This document shows, piece by piece, positions 42,342 through 50,735 of a DNA stretch of 64,000 nt (positions within the stretch are counted from its first letter, which is position 1; every line of letters starts with the position of its first letter). The DNA is from Microbacterium oxydans (GTDB lineage Bacteria; Actinomycetota; Actinomycetes; Actinomycetales; Microbacteriaceae): positions 248,001 to 312,000 of the forward strand of contig NZ_FMIR01000014.1 in assembly GCF_900095745.1 (NCBI RefSeq), read 5' to 3'. The position numbers were made by a program, and so were the translations under genes. The notes below the pieces were generated by a model. It was given only the letters and a program-made list of their open reading frames with translations, was not told where the DNA came from and searched no databases.

Positions 42342-43601
42342 CTACAGTCCGAGGCGCTCCAGGTACGGGTTCACCAGACGGCGCTCCGGGTCGTAGCGGG
42401 CGGCGAGCGCGGCGAAGTCGTCCCACCGCGAGTACCGCGAGCGCGTCTCGGCACCGTCGAGCGTGAACACCTTGCCCCAGTGCGGGCGGGCGGTCTCGGG
42501 CAGCGCGGCCTCGATCGTCGGGAGCAGCGCACGAACCGCGGCCTCGTCGGGCTTCCAGGTGAAGTGCAGGCCGACGGCATCCGTCCCGTGCGACGAGCTG
42601 AGCCACAGGTCGTCCGCGCGCACGGTGCGGATCTCGTTCACGAGCAGCAGTGGCGCGATCTGCCCGGCGAGCGTGCGCACGGCCTGGATCGCGGCGACCG
42701 CATCCGCACGGGGCACGAGGTACTCGCTCTGGATCTCGGCGCCGGCCGACGGCGTGAACTCGAGCTTGAAGTGCGCCAGCCGCTCGAACCAGGGACCGGA
42801 CACCCCGAGCTGCTCGGTGCACGCGACCGGGTCGACGCCGAGGATCGGATGCCGCTTGCTCACCGCCGGCACCGCGCCGAGCTTCTCGAACAGCGACTCC
42901 CGCGCGGCCTCGCGCGCCTCGGGCTGCCGCTGCTTGACCCAGATCTGGTCGACGAAGTCGGTGCGCTCCCAGGTCGAGAACAGACTCACGCTGGTGCCGA
43001 TCGAAGTCACGTCGTCGAAGTCGGCGAGCACGGCATCCCAGTCCGGCCGCTCGAACACGTGCTGGGCGACCTCGTACGTCGGCTCGACGTCGAGCGTCAC
43101 GTCGAGCACGGCGCCGAGCGCGCCGAGACTCACGACCGCACCGTCGAAGTCGGCGTCGCCGCGCTCGAGCGTGCGCGTCTCGCCCGACGGCGTGAGGATC
43201 GTCAGGCCGCGGACCGCGCTCGCGAGCGAGCCGATCGCGTCGCCCGAGCCGTGCGTCCCGGTGGCGATCGCACCGGCGATCGAGATGTGCGGCAGCGAGG
43301 CGAGGTTGGCGAGCGCGAGTCCCTCGGCCTCGAGCAGCGGCGCGATGTCGCCGTAGCGCGCGGCGCCTGAGACCTTCACCGCCGTGCGGTTCGTGTTCAC
43401 CTCGAACACCGCGGGCAGCCGGTCGAGCGCGATGAGCACACCGTCGGTGTCGGCGATGTCGTTGAAGCAGTGCCGCGATCCGAGGAAGCGCACCGGTCCG
43501 CCCTGGCCGAGCAGGGCACCGAGCTCGTCTACCGTCTCGGGGTGCGCGATCGTCGAGGCCCGGTAGGTGAGGTTGCCTGCCCAGTTGCGTTCGGTGGTCA
43601 T
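42342..43601 (-). CDS. FAD-linked alditol (xylitol/sorbitol) oxidase
   Basis: 419 residues. VAO/ALO-type flavoprotein: N-terminal PCMH FAD domain with GSRHCFNDIADTDG, where His44 corresponds to the covalently flavinylated His46 of Streptomyces AldO, then HISIAGAIATGTHGSG and a C-terminal substrate domain ending RRLVNPYLERLGL. The family oxidises the terminal CH2OH of alditols to aldoses with O2, giving H2O2. In this locus xylitol or arabinitol would be plausible substrates (inference). No signal peptide. The ATG at 43601 has no strong ribosome site. Divergent from the LacI gene, sharing the operator at 43631-43642. The open frame beyond the start is antisense to LacI. Confidence 0.9.
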   Translation of the reverse strand: MTTERNWAGNLTYRASTIAHPETVDELGALLGQGGPVRFLGSRHCFNDIADTDGVLIALDRLPAVFEVNTNRTAVKVSGAARYGDIAPLLEAEGLALANLASLPHISIAGAIATGTHGSGDAIGSLASAVRGLTILTPSGETRTLERGDADFDGAVVSLGALGAVLDVTLDVEPTYEVAQHVFERPDWDAVLADFDDVTSIGTSVSLFSTWERTDFVDQIWVKQRQPEAREAARESLFEKLGAVPAVSKRHPILGVDPVACTEQLGVSGPWFERLAHFKLEFTPSAGAEIQSEYLVPRADAVAAIQAVRTLAGQIAPLLLVNEIRTVRADDLWLSSSHGTDAVGLHFTWKPDEAAVRALLPTIEAALPETARPHWGKVFTLDGAETRSRYSRWDDFAALAARYDPERRLVNPYLERLGL

Positions 43602-43630
43602 GGCGCCATGATAGCCAGGGCAGCGGCGAC

Positions 43631-43642
43631 TACATCGATGTA
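43631..43642. promoter_or_regulatory. LacI-type operator between alditol oxidase and module F regulator
   Basis: TACATCGATGTA is a perfect 12-bp CG-centred palindrome. It is 29 nt from the oxidase ATG and 37 nt from the LacI ATG, so it can act on both divergent genes. The identical core recurs before the module F importer at 44770-44785. Confidence 0.75.
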
Positions 43643-43679
43643 CTCCATCCGCTCCCGGCCTCGACGCTAGGCTGACCGG

Positions 43680-44726
43680 ATGACAGCGCAGCCGCCGCCC
43701 CGCGCCACGATGAAGGATGTCGCGGCCCTCGCCGGGGTGTCGACGAAGACCGTCTCGAACGTGGTCACCGGCACGGTTCCGGTCAACGAGAGCACGCGGT
43801 CGAAGGTCGAGTCCGCCATGGCGCAGCTCGACTTCGTGCCCAACCTCAGCGCGCGGGGGCTGCGCAAGGGACGCTCCGGGATCATCGCCGTCGCCCTCCC
43901 CGACCTCGCCACCGCATTCTCCGCCGAGCTCGTGCACCGCATCGTCGAGGCCGCGCACGAGCGGGGTCTCGCCGTGCAGATCGAGGAGACGGCATCCGAG
44001 CCCGAGCGCGAGAAGGAGCTGGTGTCCCGGGCGCGGGCGCACCTGGTGGACGGCCTGATCCTCAACCCGATCCGCCTCGAGGACAGCGTGCTGAAGTACG
44101 CCGACCGCCTCCCGCCGCTCGTGGTGATCGGCGAGGTCGAGCAGAACCGCGCGGACCACGTGCGCATCGACAGTCGGCAGGCCGCCGCCGACGCGACCCG
44201 CCATGTGCTGTCCCGAGGCGCGACACGGATCGCGGTGGTCGGCGCCGACGACGATCCGTCGATCGCCACGGCCACCAGCCGCCTGCGGCTCGAGGGCGTG
44301 CACGATGCGCTGCGCGAAGCGGGCATCCCCCGGGATCCTGCTCTCGAGATCAACCGGCTGCCGTGGTCGATGGGCGGTGGCGCGGAGGCCGTGCGCATGC
44401 TGCTCGACCGTCGCGTGCCCTTCGACGCGATCGTCGCGTTCACGGATTCACTCGCGCTCGGGGCGCTGCACACACTCCACGACAACGGCATCCGCGTGCC
44501 GGACGACGTGATCGTGACCGGCTTCGACGACGTCGAGTTCTCGCGGTACACCTCGCCGGCTCTGACCTCGGTGGCGTTCGATCGGCAGGCGTTCGCGATC
44601 GCCGCGCTCGGTCTGCTCGAGTCCCGCATGGACGACCGGGCCGCTCCCCCGCGCGCCCTCACCCTCCCGCATCACCTGCTGGAGCGCGCGAGCACGCAGG
44701 GTCGCCCGCGCGGCTACCGTCCCTGA
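43680..44726 (+). CDS. LacI-family regulator of module F
   Basis: 348 residues. HTH ATMKDVAALAGVSTKTVSNVVTG, hinge LSARGLRKGRSGIIAVAL and an effector domain with VPDDVIVTGFDDVEFSRYTSPALTSV. The start at 43680 lacks an evident Shine-Dalgarno sequence. Identical TACATCGATGTA palindromes occur upstream of this gene and of the importer operon that follows, the basis for proposing autoregulation and control of importer plus GH51. Effector presumably an arabino-oligosaccharide or arabinose (inference). Confidence 0.93.
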   Translation: MTAQPPPRATMKDVAALAGVSTKTVSNVVTGTVPVNESTRSKVESAMAQLDFVPNLSARGLRKGRSGIIAVALPDLATAFSAELVHRIVEAAHERGLAVQIEETASEPEREKELVSRARAHLVDGLILNPIRLEDSVLKYADRLPPLVVIGEVEQNRADHVRIDSRQAAADATRHVLSRGATRIAVVGADDDPSIATATSRLRLEGVHDALREAGIPRDPALEINRLPWSMGGGAEAVRMLLDRRVPFDAIVAFTDSLALGALHTLHDNGIRVPDDVIVTGFDDVEFSRYTSPALTSVAFDRQAFAIAALGLLESRMDDRAAPPRALTLPHHLLERASTQGRPRGYRP

Positions 44727-44758
44727 CACCCGCCCACTCCTCGGCCCCGATCTGATGC

Positions 44759-44787
44759 TTGCGCGGTCGATTACATCGATGTAATGA
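44759..44787 (+). promoter_or_regulatory. Promoter/operator of the module F importer
   Basis: TTGCGC (44759-44764), 17-nt spacer, TAATGA (44782-44787). The operator ATTACATCGATGTAAT (44770-44785) is a perfect 16-bp palindrome that fills the spacer and touches the -10. The binding-protein ATG is 35 nt downstream. Confidence 0.75.
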
Positions 44788-44822
44788 TGAGGCGACCCCC
44801 GCACAGTCACGAAGGAGTGACG

Positions 44823-46160
44823 ATGACACCCCCACTCGATCTGTCCCGTCGGCAGTTCCTCACCGCCGCCTCACTCGCCGCCGGCACGGCGCTGCTCGCC
44901 GGTTGCGCGCCCGGCACGACCCCCGGCTCCGGCCCGCAGACCCTGCAGTTCTGGCACCTGCTCTCGGGCGGTGACGGCGTGACGATGTCGTCGCTGCTCG
45001 ATCAGGTCAACGGCGCGCAGTCCGCGTTCCGCATCCGCCCGACCGTGCTCGCCTGGGGCACCCCGTATTACACGAAGCTCGCGATGGCGGGCGCCGGCGG
45101 CCGCGCCCCCGACGTCGCCATCATGCACGCGACGCGCACGGTCGGCTGGGCGCCCGGCGGACTGCTCGACACCTGGAACCTCGACCGTCTCGCCGAGCTC
45201 GGCGTCGACAGCTCGAAGTTCCCGAAGCCGATCTGGGAGAAGGGCTTCGTGGGCGACGACATGTACAGCGTCGCGCTCGACGCCCACCCCTTCGTGATGA
45301 TGTTCAACACCGACGTGTGCGATGCCGCCGGGGTCCTCGACTCCGACGGAAAGCTGCAGGAGACGACCTCGCCCGAGGAGTTCCTCGACCAGCTGCGCGC
45401 CGTGAGCGGCACCGCCTCCGGACACGCCCTCTCGTACGGCTACCTCGGCGACGGCGCGCAGATGTGGCGCCTGTTCTACACCTTCTACGCGCAGCACGGC
45501 GGCGCCATGGAACTGCCCGCCGGCGGCCCGGCCGTGATCGACAAAGACGTCGCGATCGAATCCCTCACCCTCATGCAGACACTGCTCGACGGCGAGATCG
45601 CGGCCGCCCAGAACGACTACGGCAGCGCCGTCGCCGAGTTCGCGACCGGCAAGAGCGGCATGCTCTTCACCGGAGTCTGGGAGCTGCGCACCATGCAGGC
45701 CGCCGGCATCCCGTTCGACGCGACCATGATCCCGACGCTCTACGGCACCCCGGCTGTCTACGCCGACTCGCACTCCTTCGTCCTCCCGCACCAGTCCAGT
45801 GCCGACCCCGTGCGGCGCGATCTCACCTACGAGTTCGTCGCCGACATGCTGAAGAACTCCTTCGGCTGGGCCGAGGCCGGCCACATCCCCGCTTTCCTCC
45901 CCGTGACCGAATCCCCCGAGTACGCCGACCTCATCCCGCAGGCGAACTACGCCGAGGCAGCGCAGCACGTCGTGTACGACCCGACCGCGTGGTTCACCGG
46001 CTCGGGCTCCAACTTCCAGGCCGAGTTCGGCGCCGCCGTGCAGAACGTGCTGCTCTCGGGCGACGACCCGGCGGCCGCGATCGACCGCTTCGAGGCACGG
46101 GTGAACACCCTGCTCCGACAGCCGAACCCGGCAGACCCCGAAGGGACGTTCGGATCATGA
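44823..46160 (+). CDS. Extracellular sugar-binding lipoprotein with Tat signal (module F)
   Basis: 445 residues. The signal combines a twin-arginine motif (LSRRQFL at 7-13) with a lipobox LAGC (Cys28), so it is probably exported folded and then lipidated. SBP_bac_1 fold (TLQFWHLLSGGDGVTMSSLL at the mature start). GGAG lies 5-6 nt before the ATG. Its stop overlaps the permease start as ATGA. With the GH51 gene downstream, the ligand is probably an alpha-arabino-oligosaccharide (inference). Confidence 0.93.
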   Translation: MTPPLDLSRRQFLTAASLAAGTALLAGCAPGTTPGSGPQTLQFWHLLSGGDGVTMSSLLDQVNGAQSAFRIRPTVLAWGTPYYTKLAMAGAGGRAPDVAIMHATRTVGWAPGGLLDTWNLDRLAELGVDSSKFPKPIWEKGFVGDDMYSVALDAHPFVMMFNTDVCDAAGVLDSDGKLQETTSPEEFLDQLRAVSGTASGHALSYGYLGDGAQMWRLFYTFYAQHGGAMELPAGGPAVIDKDVAIESLTLMQTLLDGEIAAAQNDYGSAVAEFATGKSGMLFTGVWELRTMQAAGIPFDATMIPTLYGTPAVYADSHSFVLPHQSSADPVRRDLTYEFVADMLKNSFGWAEAGHIPAFLPVTESPEYADLIPQANYAEAAQHVVYDPTAWFTGSGSNFQAEFGAAVQNVLLSGDDPAAAIDRFEARVNTLLRQPNPADPEGTFGS

Positions 46161-47104
46161 CCACCGCCACCGACTCCACCCGCACGATCGTCACCGGGTC
46201 CCGCACCACCCCGCGCGGACGCCGCGCCGGCTCCCGCAACCGCGAGCAGCTCATCAGCTGGGTCTTCCTCGCACCGTTCCTCGTGGCCTTCGCGCTGTTC
46301 CTCGCCTGGCCGATCATCCACGGGCTCATCCTCAGCTTCACCGACCAGTCCCTCACCGGGGCCGGCGGCTCGTTCATCGGATTCGCCAACTACGCGGAGG
46401 CGTTCGTCGACCCGAAGATGTGGCAGTCGATGGGCAACACCGTCTGGTTCACGCTGCTCTCCACGGTGCCCCTCGTCGTGATCGCCCTCGCGATGGCGGC
46501 CCTCGTCGACCGTGGCATCCCCGGTCAGTGGCTCTGGCGTCTGTCGTTCTTCATGCCGTTCCTGCTCGCCTCCACCGTGATCTCGCAGATCTGGGTCTGG
46601 ATCTTCAACCCCCAGGTCGGTGCCGCCAACAACATCCTCGAGTTCTTCGGTCTCGAGCCGCTCGCGTGGTTGCAGAACCCCGAGACCAACATGCTGTCGA
46701 TCGTGATCGCGACCGTGTGGTGGACGGTCGGCTTCAACTTCCTGCTCTACCTCGCGGCCATGCAGAACATCCCGCCGCAGCAGTATGAGGCCGCCTCCCT
46801 CGACGGCGCCGGCGCCTGGCGCCAGTTCTGGTCCATCACGCTCCCGCAGCTGGGACCGGCGACGGTGCTCATCCTGATCCTGCAGATCCTCGCCTCGCTC
46901 AAGCTGTTCGACCAGGCGTACCAGATGCTCGGCGGGGTCGCGAGCGACACCACCCGCTCGATCGTGCAGTACATCTACGAGGCCGGCTTCGTCAGCTACC
47001 GGTTCGGCTACTCGGCCGCCATCTCCTACGTCTTCTTCGCTCTCATCGTCATCCTCGGCGTCGCGCAGGCCCTGATCACGCGCCGACGGAAGGAGCAGTT
47101 CTGA
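46157..47104 (+). CDS. Carbohydrate ABC transporter permease, MalF type (module F)
   Basis: 315 residues; Thr/Arg-rich cytoplasmic N-terminus of about 30 residues, six predicted helices, EAA loop EAASLDG followed by FWSITLPQL. CUT1 channel subunit. It overlaps the binding-protein gene (ATGA) and the next permease (TGATG), so the three genes are translationally coupled. Confidence 0.93.
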   Translation: MTTATDSTRTIVTGSRTTPRGRRAGSRNREQLISWVFLAPFLVAFALFLAWPIIHGLILSFTDQSLTGAGGSFIGFANYAEAFVDPKMWQSMGNTVWFTLLSTVPLVVIALAMAALVDRGIPGQWLWRLSFFMPFLLASTVISQIWVWIFNPQVGAANNILEFFGLEPLAWLQNPETNMLSIVIATVWWTVGFNFLLYLAAMQNIPPQQYEAASLDGAGAWRQFWSITLPQLGPATVLILILQILASLKLFDQAYQMLGGVASDTTRSIVQYIYEAGFVSYRFGYSAAISYVFFALIVILGVAQALITRRRKEQF

Positions 47105-48030
47105 TGTCCACCGCCACCACATCCCCCCTCGCCCCCACCGCAACCGAGACGATCACGACGGCGTCGTCGCGTCGCCCCCGGCGCTCGCACCTGCCCGGCC
47201 AGAAGCCGTTCGGGCCCCTCCGCATCACCGCGTTCGTCGTGCTGCTGCTGCTCGCCATCGGCTGGCTGCTGCCGTTCCTCTGGGCGGTCGCGACCGCGTT
47301 CAAGACCGAGACGGATGCCGCATCCGGCGACCCCGGCTGGATCGGCGCGAGCGGACCCACCATCGAGGCGTTCACCGCGATCCTCTCGCAGGGCAACGTC
47401 TACACCTGGGCGCTGAACAGCCTGCTCACCTCCGTGGCGATCACCGTCATCACCCTGGCGATCTCGGCACTCGCGGCCTACGCCTTCTCGCGCCTGGACT
47501 TCACCGGCCGCAAGTGGCTGTTCGTGGTGATCATCGCCTCGATCGTCGTGCCGCCGCAGGTGCTGATCATCCCCCTGTTCTACGAGATGCTCGCGTTCAA
47601 CATGGTCGACACCTACTGGGGTCTGATCCTGCCGCAGGTCGTGGCCCCGGCGATGGTGTTCATCCTCAAGCGGTTCTTCGACGCCATCCCGATCGAGCTG
47701 GAAGACGCGGCACGGGTCGACGGCGCCGGCCGATTCCGGATCTTCTGGTCGATCGTGCTGCCGCTCTCCCGACCGATCATGGCCTCGGTCGCGATCTTCG
47801 TGTTCATCAGCGCGTGGAACAACTTCCTCTGGCCGTTCCTCGTCATCAACGACACCACCCTGATGACGCTGCCGGTCGGACTGCAGACCGTGATCAGCGC
47901 CTACGGCGTGCAGTACGCCCAGGTCATGGCGCAGGCCGTGCTCGCGGCGCTGCCGCTCATCATCGTGTTCATGATCTTCCAGAAGCAGATCGTCAAGGGA
48001 GTCGCGACAAGCGGCTTCGGCGGTCAGTAG
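47104..48030 (+). CDS. Carbohydrate ABC transporter permease, MalG type (module F)
   Basis: 308 residues, six predicted helices, EAA loop DAARVDG followed by FWSIVLPLS. The start shares one base with the previous stop (TGATG). The second channel subunit; GH51 follows after 39 nt with its own ribosome site. No ATPase gene is present in the module. Confidence 0.93.
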   Translation: MSTATTSPLAPTATETITTASSRRPRRSHLPGQKPFGPLRITAFVVLLLLAIGWLLPFLWAVATAFKTETDAASGDPGWIGASGPTIEAFTAILSQGNVYTWALNSLLTSVAITVITLAISALAAYAFSRLDFTGRKWLFVVIIASIVVPPQVLIIPLFYEMLAFNMVDTYWGLILPQVVAPAMVFILKRFFDAIPIELEDAARVDGAGRFRIFWSIVLPLSRPIMASVAIFVFISAWNNFLWPFLVINDTTLMTLPVGLQTVISAYGVQYAQVMAQAVLAALPLIIVFMIFQKQIVKGVATSGFGGQ

Positions 48031-48069
48031 TCCCCCACCCGGCTCGAGAGCCAGAAATCTAGGAGAGCA

Positions 48070-49605
48070 ATGTCTCAGGCCCGCATCACCATCGACCGCG
48101 ACTTCACGATCGCCGACGTCCCCCGGAGGCTCTTCGGGTCGTTCGTCGAGCACATGGGGCGCTGCGTCTACACCGGCATCTACGAGCCGGGGCACCCGCA
48201 GGCCGACGAACGCGGCTTCCGTCAGGACGTGTTGGCGCTGGTGAAGGAGATGGGACCCACCGTGGTCCGCTACCCCGGCGGCAACTTCGTCTCGGGCTAC
48301 CGCTGGGAAGACGGGGTCGGCCCGGTCGAGGACCGCCCGGTGCGCATCGACGGCGCCTGGCACACGATCGAGACCAACGCCTTCGGCCTGCACGAGTTCA
48401 TGGACTGGGCGAAAGAGGCGGACGTCGAGGTGATGGAGGCCGTCAACCTCGGCACCCGCGGCGTCGAGGAGGCGCGCGCACTCGTCGAGTACGCGAACCA
48501 CCCCGGCGGCACGTACTGGTCGGACCTGCGCCGCAAGAACGGCGCCGAGCAGCCCTTCGACATCAAGCTGTGGTGCCTGGGCAACGAGCTCGACGGCCCC
48601 TGGCAGATCGGCGGCAAGACCGCGACCGAATACGGGCGGCTCGCCCAGGAGTCCGCCAAGGCGATGCGCCTGGTCGACCCCTCGATCGAGCTGGTCGCGG
48701 TCGGGTCGTCGGGGCGGACGATGCCGACGTTCGGCACCTGGGAGCACACGGTGCTCACGCACGCCTACGACGAGGTCGACTTCATCTCGATGCACGCGTA
48801 CTACCAGGAGCACGACGGCGACGCCGAGTCGTTCCTCGCCGAGTCCGTCGACATGGATGCGTTCATCGAGGGCGTCATCGCCACGATCGACGCGGTCAAG
48901 GCGTCCGGCAAGCACACGAAGCAGGTCGACATCTCGTTCGACGAGTGGAACGTGTGGGACCAGGTGAAGTACAACGACGTCGAGGCCAAGGAGATCGAGA
49001 AGGCCGGGTGGCGCCAGCATCCGCGACTCATCGAAGACACCTACTCGGTGACGGATGCCGTCGTGGTCGGCACGCTGCTGAACAGCCTGCTGCGCCACGG
49101 CGACCGAGTGAAGATCGCCAACCAGGCGCAGCTCGTGAACGTGATCGCCCCGATCCGCTCGGAGGAGAACGGTCCGGCCTGGCGGCAGACGAGCTTCTGG
49201 CCGTTCGAGCGGATGGCGCGGCTCGCGAAGGGCCGCATCCTGCGCCTCGCGGTGTCGGCTCCGCAGATCGAGACGAAGCGCTACGGCGGGGTCGACGCTG
49301 TCGACGCGGCGGCGACCTGGGACGAGGCGACCGGTCGTGTGGTCGTGTTCGTCGCGAACCGCTCACTCGACGAGTCGAGCGATCTGACGATCGACCTGCA
49401 CGGACTCGGCGACCTGCGCGTGGTGACCGCCGAGACCCTGACCATCCCCGAGGGTGGCGACCGCCACACGTCGAACCTCGAGACCACGCCCGACAGCGTG
49501 CACATGGTGCCGCTCGGGGCTGCCGAGGTCGTCGACGGCGCCGTGCGCGCGACGCTGCCGCCGCTGTCGTGGTCGGTCATCGAGCTCGACGCCGCTCGGG
49601 CCTGA
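48070..49605 (+). CDS. abfA: Alpha-L-arabinofuranosidase, GH51
   Basis: 511 residues. TIM barrel followed by a C-terminal beta-sandwich. The acid/base E173 in CLGNELDGPW and nucleophile E292 in SFDEWNVW sit almost exactly where E175 and E294 do in Geobacillus AbfA. The N-terminal LFGSFVEHMGRCVYTGIYEP and RYPGGNFVSGYRWED segments are hallmarks of GH51. There is no signal peptide: it removes terminal alpha-L-arabinofuranose from imported arabinan or arabinoxylan fragments. AGGAGA 6 nt before the ATG. Followed by a perfect palindromic terminator. Confidence 0.96.
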   Translation: MSQARITIDRDFTIADVPRRLFGSFVEHMGRCVYTGIYEPGHPQADERGFRQDVLALVKEMGPTVVRYPGGNFVSGYRWEDGVGPVEDRPVRIDGAWHTIETNAFGLHEFMDWAKEADVEVMEAVNLGTRGVEEARALVEYANHPGGTYWSDLRRKNGAEQPFDIKLWCLGNELDGPWQIGGKTATEYGRLAQESAKAMRLVDPSIELVAVGSSGRTMPTFGTWEHTVLTHAYDEVDFISMHAYYQEHDGDAESFLAESVDMDAFIEGVIATIDAVKASGKHTKQVDISFDEWNVWDQVKYNDVEAKEIEKAGWRQHPRLIEDTYSVTDAVVVGTLLNSLLRHGDRVKIANQAQLVNVIAPIRSEENGPAWRQTSFWPFERMARLAKGRILRLAVSAPQIETKRYGGVDAVDAAATWDEATGRVVVFVANRSLDESSDLTIDLHGLGDLRVVTAETLTIPEGGDRHTSNLETTPDSVHMVPLGAAEVVDGAVRATLPPLSWSVIELDAARA

Positions 49606-49613
49606 GACGTCCG

Positions 49614-49647
49614 GCGGGCTCGGCGACCTCGAGGTCGCCGAGCCCGC
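49614..49647. terminator. Perfect 34-bp palindromic terminator between convergent genes
   Basis: The left arm GCGGGCTCGGCGACCTC (49614-49630) and its exact complement (49631-49647) form a 17-bp stem with no unpaired bases. It lies 8 nt after the GH51 stop and 37 nt from the serine-hydrolase stop, so it can end both transcripts. The core GGTCGCCGAGCCCG also occurs at 23495-23508 in another intergenic gap. Confidence 0.85.
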
Positions 49648-49684
49648 GGGACGCACGCGATCACGGCGCGCAGGGCAACCACTC

Positions 49685-50689
49685 TCAGGGCCAGTCGACG
49701 GCCTCCAGGACCGGCCAGGCGCCGTCCGAGGCGTTCGCGATGACGGTTCCCGTCACGCCCGATTCGGGGTCGTGCCAGGTGCGCGCCGAGACTCCGGCGT
49801 CGTACCCCTCGAGGATCACGGTGCCCGATTCCCATCCGCGCCAGAAGCCCCGCGCGTAGCGCATGTTCTCGTCCTCGACCTCGTTCAGCGGTTCGGTGAG
49901 CACGGCCAGCATCTGCGCGCTCACGATCCGGTGATCGAACAGCGCCGTCCAGAACGCGTGCAGATCGGCGGCCGTCGTGGCCGCGCCGCCGTCTCCGCTC
50001 CCGCGCACCGGCAGATGGAGCACGTTCGTGCGGTCGTCGGTGTCGCCCAGGTACCCGAGAGCGAGATCCCCCGGCATGTCGTCGGTGCGGGGATATCCGC
50101 TCGACGCCATCCCGGCGGGAGCGAAGACGCGCTCCTGGACGAGCTCGTGGAACGGCGTCTTCGACGCGCGCTCCGCCACCAGCGCCAGCAGCACGAAACC
50201 GCTGTTGCAGTAGGCGAATCGCGAGCCCGGCGCGCTCACCTGCGGCCGGCCGTCGAGCACCGGCACGAACGCCTCGGTGTTGTCGAGCTCATGCAGGGGG
50301 CGGTCGATCACGTAGTCGGTGATCGAACCGCTCGACTCGTCGATGTAGTCGCCGATGCCCGACGTGTGGGACAGCAGGTGCTCGACCGTGACGGTGTCGT
50401 CGACGAGCGGGAGATCGTCGCCGAGGAAGGGCCTCACCAGGCCGTCGAGCGCGAGCGTCCCGTCATCGACGAGCGCTCCGATCGTGACCGCGGTGAAACC
50501 CTTCGCGATGCTGGCGACGCCGCACCGGCTCTCCGCCGCCATCGGCAGGCCGTGGGCGCGGTCCGCGAGCCCGTACCCGCGGGCGAACGGTTCTTCGCCG
50601 GGACGGTCGACGCGGATCACCCCGCTGAATCCGTTCGCCTCGGCGGCCTCGTGCAGGGCCAGTGCGACATCCGTTCTCGCAGTGGTCAT
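49685..50689 (-). CDS. Serine hydrolase of the class C beta-lactamase family
   Basis: 334 residues. Nucleophile motif SIAK (Ser60, Lys63) and the second motif YCN (160-162) are present; the LLSHTSGIGDYI segment is typical of this esterase/DD-peptidase-like group. No signal peptide is seen, which argues against a true secreted beta-lactamase and for an intracellular esterase or peptidase. AAGGGG about 10 nt before the ATG. It lies between modules F and G and precedes no sugar gene in its direction, so a role in deacylating imported sugars is only a possibility. Confidence 0.85.
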   Translation of the reverse strand: MTTARTDVALALHEAAEANGFSGVIRVDRPGEEPFARGYGLADRAHGLPMAAESRCGVASIAKGFTAVTIGALVDDGTLALDGLVRPFLGDDLPLVDDTVTVEHLLSHTSGIGDYIDESSGSITDYVIDRPLHELDNTEAFVPVLDGRPQVSAPGSRFAYCNSGFVLLALVAERASKTPFHELVQERVFAPAGMASSGYPRTDDMPGDLALGYLGDTDDRTNVLHLPVRGSGDGGAATTAADLHAFWTALFDHRIVSAQMLAVLTEPLNEVEDENMRYARGFWRGWESGTVILEGYDAGVSARTWHDPESGVTGTVIANASDGAWPVLEAVDWP

Positions 50690-50735
50690 GTGTCCGTACC
50701 CCTTCTCGTACTCGTCTTCGCTGACGGGTCTTCTC

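Noticed and set aside
42342..44303. Extension of the alditol oxidase upstream to 653 codons
   Set aside because: The extra part is antisense to the LacI gene at 43680, and the FAD-domain homology begins at the ATG at 43601.
49685..50689. True beta-lactamase conferring resistance
   Set aside because: No signal peptide and the family is mostly esterases and DD-peptidases; motif presence alone does not support a resistance role.
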